A stretch of 64,000 nucleotides of DNA, taken from Euonymus europaeus (Eukaryota > Streptophyta > Magnoliopsida > Celastrales > Celastraceae). The translations under genes were made by a program, and so were the position numbers. The DNA lies in assembly GCA_963580455.1 (NCBI GenBank), contig OY756962.1, positions 25,805,001 through 25,869,000 of the forward strand. The letters are read 5' to 3'. The notes beneath the pieces are model-generated. The model saw nothing but the letters and a program-made list of their open reading frames with translations, was not told the origin of the DNA and did no database searches. Of the stretch, positions 23,451 to 34,163 are shown piece after piece (positions within the stretch are counted from its first letter, which is position 1; each line of letters starts with the position of its first letter).

Positions 23451-25620
23451 GTAGGTACTGTACCACATTATTCTTGTTCTAGCTATGAGATTTTGTTAGT
23501 TTATATATTAGATTTGATTAGACAGTGCTAATTTTGAATATTATTAAACATATTTTCCATTTTGGATTTTTTTTTAGAACATAAAGCAAGAACTGTTGTG
23601 AGTTGTGAGTTGTGAGTTGTGACTAGTGAGTGCCAAGTGTAGTCACAAGCCACTCTATCCTGAAGTCTCAGTAAACCATTGGCTTATATAATGATGGAAA
23701 TTAATAAGTGATAAAGGCTTTACTATACTGCTGTTTGCTGTTCTAAAAACATTTTTGAAAGTGTTCTAGTACTGATCATAGATCTTCCTCAATCCTAAAA
23801 CAAGTGGAAAATTATAAAGTGGTACAACTGATTAGTGATACAGTTTTGTTTTGTTTTACTTCTGGAGAGCGTAGCCAGTTAGCCAATAGATGATGTTTCC
23901 TTCCGCAAGGAGTTTTTCTCCTTAATTAAAAGTTCGAAACAAGTTGATAATTTATATTTTTTTCTAGTGACGTGATCATTCTTTGAACTTTTCACGCTGA
24001 TAAAAACTTTTTTCATCTGTTATATCTTTTTATTGCATTATGTACAGATGTTTTTGTACCTAAGGAGACAAGAATATGAAGCTCACTCGTCGGGAGTCAT
24101 AATGTCAAGGTTTGCCTTAGACCATACCTAGCATCCTGTAGCATAGCAAACATGTCCATAAGATGTCCAACTGTGTATGCCAAAATTATGTATAATGCAG
24201 ACCTTTCACTTTCTCCGAGTTGGTTTAAATTAATGACTTTGTTATCAGGTTTGTCAGCCAACTTTATTATCAGTTGGCTATATACTTCCATATAGTATTT
24301 TAGATAGTAATCATCATCAAAGGCTTAGGCTTTTTTTTTCTTTTTTTTGATGTGGATTATCAATAAGAATAATTAGCTAGAATACATTGTGTTCTTCTTC
24401 ATTCATTCCAATCTAATCTGGGTGTTTTCATATTCTTTATTATTACAGAGATTTGAGTCTCATGAATTTCAGTCTACTTTCTTAAATCCTTGGTTTGAAA
24501 AGATTATGTTATAATTTGAACATCTGTATTTCTGTGAAAAAATTCTGATTAACCTCATTGGCTAGATGTAACGAATGGGGACTAGATCAGTTCATGGTGA
24601 TATCTTAAAATCTTCTTGGCTGAAGGACAATAGTTACTGCCTTAAAATAAGGAAAAATGATATGTATCACAGGCTTATACATCCCATGATATCTCATTGT
24701 TTATTCCATTGTGTTATAACAATGGAATAACTTATGTCATTGTGCGAACACTATAAAATAACTATGCCACATGTGTATGTAATACCATGGAATATAAGTG
24801 TCTGAAATGTTTAACACTGTTCTAAATATTAATTTAGTGGGGTTGGAACTAAATGAGATACCCTATATCTTAGAAAAAGCATATGTTCTAGAAAGTGAAC
24901 AGGTCTTCCATGAAAGGACAGACTGCTTGTAGTGAAAGTTGATGCACAAATAGACAATCCGCAAACAACTTCCTCGCAAAGGTTGAAAACCAAATTGGCT
25001 ACCCACTTTGGAGGGTTATGGCAGAACACCGGAGGAAAGTGAAATTGCCATGGTCTGTGTGTGATACCATTGTGCAGAATTTCTATTGGGGGACTTGTTA
25101 ATTGCAAACCCTCATAATTTGGTTTTGACTTGAATTGGTAAGTTTGTACATAAGCATTTTTCTTTCTGGCACTTATTTCAATTTTTTAATTTTATATTCA
25201 AGATCCAAAGCCACATGATTGCCTGTAATATTTATATTTCCTCCTATAAAATTTGATTATTATGGTTGTGATACTGACTCTTATGCCAAATCCATATTAA
25301 TTAAGTTTAAGCACTTAATAACCATGAGTGAACTATACCAGAGAATCTCCACTGGTGCAGCTGGGGCCTCTCACCATCTTGTCCTGCTCAAATCCAACCC
25401 TTTCCCCAGCAAAGATTGCATAATCTTGGGGGTTTCTTTCAGTTTAATTACGTGATTATGCTGATGGGTCATGTCTCATGATAGAAGTGCTTTAAGAGGA
25501 AGGTGGTGACGTGGCACCCATATCAATTTCCCTCTTTGTGGCTTTTTCCTCCACTTCTATTTTCTAGTTGCTATTAATTTACTCACTCCATGTCCTCTTC
25601 ATAAACCTTTGCCACACCCT
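23451..25620. other. Intergenic region, no gene recognised
   Basis: AT-rich sequence with no recognisable coding exon. It contains a short perfect inverted repeat, TATTCCATTGT...ACAATGGAATA, at about 24702-24728, and a non-homologous frame at 24829-25107. The last 100 bases hold the leader of the HIPP gene, including a (CT)n run at about 25630-25648. Confidence 0.45.
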
Positions 25621-25649
25621 TTGAACTCCTCTCTCTCTCTCTCTCTCTC

Positions 25650-26665
25650 ATGGCATCAAAACCAGCTGAAGAGGTTCCAGGGCAAGGGCAACTGAAATAC
25701 CAAGTAAGTTTCCACATCCTAAAGAGATGCTTCTTTTCGACATATGTTTGTCATATACAAGTAACTAACTTGATCGTCTCTGCTAATTGGCAGACCCATG
25801 TCTTTAGAGTTTCAATACACTGTGAAGGCTGCAAGAAGAAAGTCAAGAAAGTTCTTCAAGGCATAGATGGTATATACTCTGTAGTTTTTTTTTTCCTCTA
25901 TTTTTTAAATTAAATTGTTCATTCTTAAATTGTAGTTTGATCAGTTCTCTTCATTTTCCAGGTGTTTATACAACTGTTATAGACTCTCAGCAACACAAGG
26001 TTACAGTTACTGCCAACGTTGACGCAGAGACGCTTATCAAGAAGTTGTTGAAGTCGGGCAAGCCTGCTGAGCTTTGGCCAGTGTCAAAGTCCGAAGAGAA
26101 GAAATCTGGAAAATCCAAGAATAACAATGAGAATCAAAAAGATCCAAAAGATATCCAAGGAAAAGGTGATGTTGATGTGGCAAAGCCAGAAAATGCTGCG
26201 AAAAAAGGCAGTGATCAACCTCCACCGGAGCCAGACAAAGAATGTGACGACAAGGAGAAAACAGGGGGAGAAAGTACTGGAGGCGGTGGCAGTAAAAAGA
26301 AGAAAAAGAAAGGGAAAACAGGCAATTCAAATAACGACGGTGGTGGCGACAACCCTGGCGATGCTCCTACTCCTGCAGGTACTGGATCTTCTGTGCCGAC
26401 TCCAGACCCAGCTCCACACGGCCCTCCAGCTCCACACGGTCCTCCACCTCCTCACATATACCCATATTCCCCTGCATACTATGCACCTGAACCGTACGAA
26501 GTACTAAGTTATAGTAATGTCTATCCTAGCAGCAGTGCATCATACTATGCCCCTCCCATGCATGGTTATTCAAACTCTTACGGTCCGAGCCAGAGGTATC
26601 TCCCGCCGTCTAATCCAATCCATGATTTCAGTGACGAGGATGCTAGGGGATGCTCCATCATGTGA
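25650..26665 (+). CDS. Heavy-metal-associated isoprenylated plant protein (HIPP)
   Basis: Exons 25650-25703, 25794-25869 and 25962-26665 encode 277 residues. An HMA domain spans about 18-85: THVFRVSIHCEGCKKKVKKV has the metal-binding C28-x-x-C31 pair, and VYTTVIDSQQHKVTV follows the second splice site. After the domain comes a long Lys/Asp/Asn-rich linker with a KKKKKKGK run that could act as a nuclear signal. A Pro/His/Tyr-rich segment (PHGPPAPHGPPPPHIYP) precedes the C-terminal CSIM, a CaaX box for prenylation and membrane attachment. Family members bind Cu, Zn or Cd and act in metal and stress responses. The start is the first ATG, just after a (CT)n leader. Intron positions in the HMA domain are those usual for the family. 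The family is certain, the member number unknown. Confidence 0.94.
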
Positions 26666-26719
26666 ATACTTTGAGTGCGTATATGTATGAAAACTTGGGG
26701 TTATACTAGGGTGAAATGT

Positions 26720-26725
26720 AATAAA
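26720..26725 (+). terminator. Candidate poly(A) signal of HIPP gene
   Basis: AATAAA lies 55 bp after the HIPP stop codon, in a T/G-rich 3' region. A plausible near-upstream polyadenylation element by consensus only. Confidence 0.4.
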
Positions 26726-29700
26726 GATGGAATGTGTAAGGGGGAGTTTCTTCTCTATATAGCTTAATTTTTCAGTTTGTGTTTTGCTGTTGACTGTTGA
26801 GGTTGATAATCTATTACTGTTGGGTCCTGAAATCTGTCTCTTTCAGTAGCTTATGTGTAAAGAAGATTTTTGTTTGTCCCTGTTTCTCAAATTATTTTGT
26901 GTAATCAGTACTGAGTAATTTAGCCATATATTATTATAATCACAAATTTCTCCCAGAGGGTTTTTTTTTTTGGGAAATTCTAATTAGTTGCTGCTTAAAG
27001 TTGTGTCTTTTAGAAAGCGAACTTTATTTGATTTAAATGGCTTTTGCTTTCAATGAGCTAGAGATCTTGCAGCACCCACTCTACTTTGGAAAGAAAGATA
27101 GTAGGGGTGTGGGGGTTGAAAATTGTCTTTCAATGCTTTGGTACCAATGAGTAATCCTTTTCTAATAGGTACTCAATAAAATTGTTGAATATCTGGGTTC
27201 AGAGAGTGGTGTGACACCAAAAATGATGATCTATTTGAATCAATTCTTGGATTTGGGAACGCTTGGGTGATAGTTAAGTGTTAGAATATTTATGGAGTCA
27301 AACTCTTTGAATTTAGAAGATCCGAGTTCGATTTTCATGGAGAGTATATATCTTTCTGCCCTCATGTTGGAATTTAACTCAATTTACCGTGTCATCAACT
27401 CGTCAGGTGAGAAATTATGTGCACGTAGGATGATATCGGATGTCCAAAGAAAGAATTTGTAATTTCTCTGGAGCCCAACCTCATGGATTCAAAAGGAGAA
27501 TGACTTGAGTTCAATTTTCACTGGGAGTAATACTCTTGTGATCATTATCGTCGGGTGAGAAATTCCTATGCTTGTGGATTTGATAGCTCAAATTTAGACT
27601 CGTATATCGAAGGTTAAATTCATGCGGTGTCATTATCGTTTACTGGAAAAAGGAAAAAAAAAAGTGTCGGAATTTTTCTTTAAGTAAATTACCCGTAATT
27701 TGCTTGCAGCATCATTGTACCACATCTGATTGAAAGAAAAGAGAGAAAAGAAGAGTAGAATCTTATATCACAATCATCGTCAGTTAAAGAAGAAATGGAT
27801 GATCTTCTCCATGCATGCATCCTCTGGTCCAGAAGCTAGGAAGAATATCCATGGCGGATTGTGCCACTTTGGTGTTAACAGGAGGAATATATATATATAT
27901 ATAGGCACACGTATATCCTCTATCGCTCTTACGTTCTTCATCACGACATTATGTCCAAATCTTGTCAACATACGCACACACCTGTATGTATGATCCAAAT
28001 CAAAATTTACCAATTGTTCTTTGTCCTTTTCATATTCTAGAAAGCTCTAGCAGTCTTGAATTGGAGGTGGGTAGGCCAAGAAGAAAAATATGAATTATGA
28101 TTCTACTTAAGACACAATCATTACTAAATAGATAACCTTTAGCTTTCATTGATTAATTTATTGATTAGTACTACTAAAAACTTTATCCAACTTTTGTTTT
28201 TTAATTTTTGTTTTTTGTTATCACCTTTAAGAACTTACGTTGATGATAATTTTGAGACCTTTTTCGTTTTAAGGAGCTACTAACAAGGGTCATTGGTTAG
28301 AAAGCATCTTCCACGTGAGGCCCTGCCTTTTACTTTACCTCTACATAATTATTTGTAAAGAGGCTGCTCCAACAATTTAACATAACACCCTCTGTCGTTG
28401 AATCACATATTCGTCTATAATTATCGTTAAATTATGATTTTAAAAAATTGATATTTAAATTTTAATTTCTAAATCTCAATTAAACCCTAAATTATACCTA
28501 AATCTTAAACCTTAACTCCTAAAATGAGAATTTTAAAATCTCAAATCTCAAAAACAAAAGGCAAGATTGAAACCTCAAGGCTAATTTAGTAATTTAAAAC
28601 TACTTTATGTGACTTTGATCTAGCTTTGTTTTTTAATACATAATATATACCCCACCTTCGTCTGTACTAGCAAAGTAGCAAGTCCTCAAGACCTAAAATT
28701 TGTACGATAAATGGTAATACCTTCAAAACATAAATTAATTTAGGATTAGCCTGACATTGTCTCTCTCTTTTTAAATTCTTTTTTACATAATTGAACAAAA
28801 AAGCAGTGTAAGAAAACATTCAAATAAATGATTATATTAGTTAACATTAACCACATATAATTAAGCTTGGCATAAGAGTTTGGGAGCATTGGGAACAATC
28901 AATGTTCATATTGATTAATTTGATTATGTAAATGGGGGGGTGTGCTGAACATGTGACAAGTACGGAGAGAGAAAGATTTGCTAAGATTTTTGATGTGAAA
29001 GTAAAATGAATGGGGACGGAGAAAAAAATGAATGGGGACAATCTATGTTGGAGAATTCTTGATAAATGAAAAAAGAACGTCTTGAAAGAAGAATCTCAAG
29101 TCCAAAAGTGAAGTGTGTGTGATGATATAATTGAGTTTGTGACCTACCAAACAAAATCTTTTGTTAAAGCTAGGAAATCTCTCCAAGACATGTTTGTAAA
29201 AGTTTGGCCATGCTTCATTGCCTCTAGTGTTTTCCTAGCTAGTTTGTCTTCATCTCTGTAGGTAGGATTTTCATGGTCCATTTGGTGTATATATATTATG
29301 TTTCTGTATTTTTAATGTTCATATTTTTTTTTAAAAAATAGACAACCAAATGTTTTTTTCTGGGTTGTTTTATTTCTTTCAAAATATAAAAGTAGAACAT
29401 GCATGAAAAACAAACATTCCATTAATCTTTTGTGTAACACGAGATTGTGCTACAATGAAACGCGCAATGGTAACCATCGCAAGAGGGAGAACTTGGGGTC
29501 TATTGTAATTTTTTTCCGATCATGTTCTGATACCTTTTATTCCATTAAAATATGTTATTTTATTTTTTAAAAATCACTAATATATTTTGATTGGGATTAT
29601 GAGTCCAATAACTATTTTTTTTATGCGTGTCGAACAATAATTAAATAGAACATAAAAAAATATATAGAATATTTCAAATTTATTTTCAACAGTCTCTAAT

Positions 29701-30823
29701 TCAATGATTTTTTCTGATTTTTAGTTGGGACAAAAATATACCGTAAATCTTGTCATCGCAACCAAAATACATTTATAATTTTTAAAATATGAGTCCAACC
29801 TCTTGGACTATCCCCCTGTTCTTCTGCAATTACTCGATTAGGTAGTTCTGGGCCTATGGCCCAATGTATTACATTCAGGACCATAATCTGGGCCCGGTCC
29901 AAGAATGAGAGAGAATGATGTGGTGATTTCATGATTGGTAACCAGATGATCCATTAGACACTGCAAGGAACGTTTCTAACTTTCTAGTAGCCACAAAAAT
30001 GGGTTGTACCCTATTTGAGTGGTTGGTTTTTTATAAGATAAAATCTGCGTACATCGTGCATGTATATGTTCGGTCTCGTATCTGTGTACGAAAATTATTT
30101 ACCTCTTCCTTAAATGAAATTGAAATCGATTCTATCATCAACTATGATACTATCTTGTAAATGCTACTTAATTCTTGAAGCACCATCTTTTAACCTTTTT
30201 AGTCCACTGGAAATTTCACTAATTAAAAATAAATCTTTCATGCCTTTTCTGCCAAGTTGGACTTTAATTTGCTGGGAAAAATGTACAAAATAAACATTAA
30301 ACGAGAAACCATGCACAATTGCCTATCATTTTAATTTGGTATTAATCAGTGTGACATTGACTCATAAACAGTAGATTGCATTATGTATCTATATTTGCAT
30401 AATTTTATGCATAGATATTATATGTAGAGGATATTATATGTTGATATATTCTATTATATATATATACATATATTTAATAGAATTGTATCTTATTATAGTT
30501 AATTGTCCAATTGATAGCCTATTATTAGAATAGATCAATATTTCAACATTCACTCCCATTTTAAAAGCAGAGAGAAATATCATGGAAATTATCGAAGAAC
30601 CAATAAATCATTTATCTCATCTGTAACCCACATTCACAAGGAATCCATCGCAATCAAGGGACCCCTTACAACGCCCCTTCAACCTTACAATTTTTTCTAC
30701 AAATACTCACACAAAGCAACCCTTGGAGTTCTACTTATTAAGTTCTTGGCTAGCACTCTCTAGTTATTTCTGATCATCACTAGCCCACATATATATATAC
30801 ATATCAAAGAAATATCGGTGAGA
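26726..30823. other. Long intergenic region, no gene recognised
   Basis: About 4 kb of AT-rich sequence without a supported coding exon. It contains SINE-like segments (27230-27640), a (TA)n run at about 27887-27902, and a stretch near 28440-28560 of repeated TAAA(T/C)CT(A/T)AA words. Short frames on both strands have no family similarity. Confidence 0.5.
27230..27640 (+). repeat. SINE-like repeats with B-box words
   Basis: GGGTGATAGTTAAGTG near 27266 followed by GAGTTCGATTTTCATGG near 27323 resembles the A/B box head of plant tRNA-derived SINEs. A related GAGTTCAATTTTCACTGGGAG occurs near 27508. The block CGTC(A/G)GGTGAGAAATT, followed by GT(A/G)G further on, occurs twice, near 27403 and 27550. 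This suggests two tandem or overlapping relics. No poly(A) tail or target duplication could be fixed. Confidence 0.35.
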
Positions 30824-31021
30824 ATGAAGACTCAGCCCCACTCCAAGGATGGCTCGCTTGCTCATGATCACTCCAAGAGAACAATCAGAGAGAAGATCAA
30901 GGATGCTTATGCGGCTGCTGTGGCCTCCAACAGGCCTGTTCAAGTTGGACGCAGAAACAGTCATCGTGAAGAAGACCCAATTAGGGTTATGATGTTCTTG
31001 GGCTCATGTACCCACACTTGA
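30824..31021 (+). CDS. Small orphan protein, 65 residues
   Basis: The frame starts at ATG 30824, since the in-frame codon two before it is GTG. It encodes a very basic, polar, intronless protein. An N-terminal Lys/His/Ser-rich stretch is followed by a predicted helix, TIREKIKDAYAAAVASNRPV, an RRNSHREEDP linker, and a hydrophobic tail IRVMMFLGSCTHT. No signal peptide or membrane segment is visible. Codon use and composition (GC-richer than the flanks) argue that it is real; the 5' flank is a tract of TA repeats and the region after the stop is ordinary. I have an impression of small plant proteins ending in MFLGSW-HT, but cannot name the family. Function unknown. Confidence 0.55.
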   Translation: MKTQPHSKDGSLAHDHSKRTIREKIKDAYAAAVASNRPVQVGRRNSHREEDPIRVMMFLGSCTHT

Positions 31022-32338
31022 TCGAATACAAACACTTCCTTATGTAGCCAAGGGTAAGAAATAAATCCGCGGGGGCGGAGAAACTGTATCGGAAAAAGGA
31101 AAAAAAAAGGAGTGATTCTAGTTGTAAGATATCTAATGAAACCTAGAATTGAGATCTCGTTCAAAGATAAAATTTCTCATTTTAGTCTTTCTTTGATGGG
31201 AATTTCATAACCAGCGCAGGTAAAGTAGAGTTTGCGCAGATGGGTTTGACGAGAAAGATGAATCATTCATCAATTAGTATAAAATATGTATCAGCCATAG
31301 ATCTGAAAATATAGTTGACAAAATGTACAAGGGGGCAGACTGACTGTAAATTCAATGTTTGATGTGATGAGTGAGGAGTGAGGACTGAAAATAAATAAAT
31401 ATGTTTTGTCCTCTCTTTATGTCATATCTGTGGTTCTCATATTCTCTTATTATTATTTTTATTTTAATTTCTAGTAAAAATTATGTAAACAGATATTATA
31501 GTAGTGGACCACAAGTCCAATCAGGCAAAGGTGTTTATTGGGCTCAACTGGTAGGCGGGCCATACTCATAGCCCATGTCTTAAAATAGAAAAAATGGGTC
31601 GCAACTGACAAGTCTAGTCTGGATAAGTGATTGGCCCAACTAATAGGCGGGGCCATACCCGTGAGTGTGTGCATGACTGCAGTCGTGGTGGCAAAAACTC
31701 CGTCGAATCCTGATGTTCCATTTATTGGACTTAGTTTAAATCAAGTTTGAACATAAATATATGATTAAAATTTGGATCCAAACATAGAGGTTTTATCCGG
31801 TTTTAAATCAGGTTTAAACAAAAAAAATCTTGTTTATTTAATTTTTGAGATCTCAATTCAAATTGAATTATTATTCGATTTACTTATCTGTCAAATTAAA
31901 TCCGAACATATAAATATTTCGTAAACACTTATATTATCCGACTCGAAATTGATTTTTTTTTTGACACTCCTACCACCACCAAGAGTAGGAATGCAACAAG
32001 AGTTACAAAGACTATAGTGTAGAGTCCGTACTCCGTAGACTTTTGGACCTACAAGTTTGTCAAATGAGCCAAATCCGGGATCGGCCAATAATCTGGGCTA
32101 TTGAGTTGAGGATATGGTTCATGCATTCTGAATTGTGATGAAGACCAAACATTGTCACTGTTGAGGTTAATATGATTCGTGATACTTCAATGTCTCTTAA
32201 ACGGTGAGATTTAACTTTGTCTACAAGTTGATTAGGCACAATTATTTTTCCTCATTCACAAAAGGTACTTTTTATGAATAGGAACAAATAATACTTTCAC
32301 GTGAAAAGCATACCACATATTCATGTTAAGGTGTTTCT
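31022..32338. other. Spacer up to the Copia element
   Basis: No coding exon recognised. A GGGCC/GGCC-bearing repeat-like stretch lies at about 31495-31670, and a dispersed repeat at 31738-31985 (listed). TTTCT at 32334-32338 is the left target-site duplication of the Copia element. Confidence 0.5.
31738..31985 (+). repeat. Dispersed repeat, copy A
   Basis: Shares with 54959-55258, in the same order, AAATCAAGTTTG, GGATTC/GGATCCAAACA, TTGGTTTAAAAT-like, GAATTGTTGTTCGATTTACTTATC-like and ACATATAAATAT blocks, ending in CACTCCTA. Similarity is about two thirds by eye. The repeat is noncoding; class unknown. Confidence 0.5.
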
Positions 32339-32695
32339 TATTATGATATTGATTAGTGGATGCCCACTTTGATTAGTACATTTGGAAGCTAGTTATGAAG
32401 TGGTTAAAGTTACATTATTAGTAGTTGAAGGAAACTATTTAAATGAGTGGTTAGGAAGTGGTTAAACCTATATTATTAGTAGTTGATTAAACAATTGATT
32501 TGGTTGTTGTAAACTAATCCTATATAAAGGATGTTTAGTGAAATGAATGAGAGACCAATTTCTCTACATTTCTCTCTTGGAAACTCTCTCTAAATCTTTC
32601 TCTAAATTTCTGTTAAGTGTTATTCTAAATACTCTTCATAAACACTAGTTTCGTTAATCTTGATTTTGAGAATATTCTGAGCTTGTTTTACAACA
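32339..32695 (+). repeat. Copia 5' LTR
   Basis: 357 bp, starting TATTATGATATTGATTAG and ending TTTTACAACA. The start is fixed by the TTTCT duplication and by the junction of the polypurine tract with the 3' LTR. It carries a TATATAAAGG promoter box at 32521. The start TA instead of TG is non-canonical and is shared by both LTRs. Confidence 0.93.
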
Positions 32696-32710
32696 CGTTA
32701 TCAGCACGAT
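32696..32710 (+). other. Candidate primer-binding site
   Basis: Directly after the 5' LTR lies CGTTATCAGCACGAT. Copia elements commonly use initiator tRNA-Met with a TGGTATCAGAGC-type site; only the TATCAG core agrees, so the primer tRNA is uncertain (perhaps an internal tRNA fragment). Confidence 0.5.
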
Positions 32711-32791
32711 CGTTTCATCATCCGAAGGTTTGTTCCTATTTCAAGATTAGCGGTAAGGTTATTGAAACTTATATTTATTATAATAGTTTCC

Positions 32792-33805
32792 ATGGCCAAG
32801 CTTACAAACTTGCAAATTTCTGCTCTTGATATTTCAGGAAAAAATTACTTGAATTGGGTGTTAGAAACTGATATCCATCTGGAAGCTATGGGTCTTAGTC
32901 ATACCATTCAAGAAGATAATAACGCATCCCCGCAGGATCGCGCAAAAGCTATGATTTTTCTGCGTCATCATCTTGATGATCAATTGAAAAATGAATATCT
33001 TACTACAAAGAATCCTCTTGTTTTGTGGAAAAATTTAAAGGAAAGGTTTGAGCATTACAAAAATATAGTTCTTCCTAAAGCTAGATATGATTGGATGCAT
33101 TTGAGATTTCAAGATTTTAAATCTGTACGTGATTACAATTCTGCTTTATTTAAAGTCACTACACAACTTGAATTATGTGGTGAAAACGTTTCTGAATCTC
33201 AAAAGCTGGAAAAAACTTTTTCTACTTTTCATGCATCCAATATGATTTTACAACAACAGTATCGTGAACGTGGGTTCACACTATATTCTCAATTAATTTC
33301 ATGTTTGCTTGTGGCTGAGCAAAACAATGAGTTGTTGTTGAAAAACTACCAGTCTCGTCCTACTGGAGCCGTACCGTTCCCTGAAGTGAACGCAGTATCT
33401 CATAATGGCCGTGGGAGAGGACGTGGTTATGGAAGAGGAAGAGCAAGAGGTAGAGGTCGTTGGAATGGTAATCGGAACCATGAAAACTCATATACTCCAT
33501 ATCGCCAGAAGCGATATATTGGAGGAGAATCAAGTCAACATCATCATAAGCCCCAGAAGGGCCAAGAAACTATTTGTTATAGGTGTGGTGTTCAAGGACA
33601 TTGGTCTCGAAATTGTCGCACGCCAAAGCACTTGGTTGAGTTATACCAAGCTTCCATCAAAGGAAAACAAAAAGTTACTGAAACAAACTTTGCCAAATTT
33701 GATGATGATGATGATTTGGACAACTTTGATGATCTTGGGGATTTTAATGATTTAGCTAATTTGAAAGTTTCGGATTTCTTACAAAATCCCGATATTTGTA
33801 AATAA
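32792..33805 (+). CDS. gag: Copia gag (capsid/nucleocapsid)
   Basis: 337 residues from ATG 32792, which agrees with the usual MAKLTNLxxxALD start; the frame is open upstream only without ATG. The capsid region (UBN2/DUF4219-like) includes LDISGKNYLNWVLETDIHL and LWKNLKERFEHYKN. An RGRGRGYGRGRARGRGRW basic stretch comes before the zinc knuckle CYRCGVQGHWSRNC (C-x2-C-x4-H-x4-C), which binds RNA. The tail is Asp-rich. Gag forms the virus-like particle of the element. The frame ends in a stop 320 bp before the pol frame, so gag and pol are not one continuous frame here. Confidence 0.92.
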   Translation: MAKLTNLQISALDISGKNYLNWVLETDIHLEAMGLSHTIQEDNNASPQDRAKAMIFLRHHLDDQLKNEYLTTKNPLVLWKNLKERFEHYKNIVLPKARYDWMHLRFQDFKSVRDYNSALFKVTTQLELCGENVSESQKLEKTFSTFHASNMILQQQYRERGFTLYSQLISCLLVAEQNNELLLKNYQSRPTGAVPFPEVNAVSHNGRGRGRGYGRGRARGRGRWNGNRNHENSYTPYRQKRYIGGESSQHHHKPQKGQETICYRCGVQGHWSRNCRTPKHLVELYQASIKGKQKVTETNFAKFDDDDDLDNFDDLGDFNDLANLKVSDFLQNPDICK

Positions 33806-33949
33806 TTTATGTACTTGTTATGTTTACTTTTTGTATTGTGTTTTAATTATGAATGTATTCAATTACAAGAAATAAAATTCAGTATTTTATATTCTTTAGA
33901 TCAATTTACTTAATTAAAAAAAAAATTAAAAATTAAAAAAAAAACAAAA

Positions 33950-34052
33950 GCCCGGAATGAGTGACGGTGGGTTCGAACCTCGGACCATTTTTTTTCCTAC
34001 GCTATTTTTTTTTTGTTTGGTTCTCACCACCACTCAGCTACTCACCCCGGGC
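33950..34052 (-). repeat. tRNA/SINE-like segment between gag and pol
   Basis: On the minus strand the segment has a perfect A-box-like TAGCTGAGTGGT (34029-34040) and a B-box-like GGTTCGAACCC (33969-33979), with outer ends GCCCGG and CCGGGC that can pair like an acceptor stem. The middle is A-rich (complement of long T runs). It is flanked on its 3' side by T/A runs that would stop pol III. The T stem pairs poorly and the anticodon arm is degenerate, so it is not a working tRNA. A tRNA-derived SINE or tRNA relic antisense to the element is the best reading. Confidence 0.45.
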
Positions 34053-34163
34053 TTGTCAAGTTTATACTTTCTAATATTTATATACAATATAATACTTACT
34101 TATATGATATTTTTGAGTTAATATGTGATGCAAGTAATTTTGTTTTGTTTTTTTTATAGAAAA

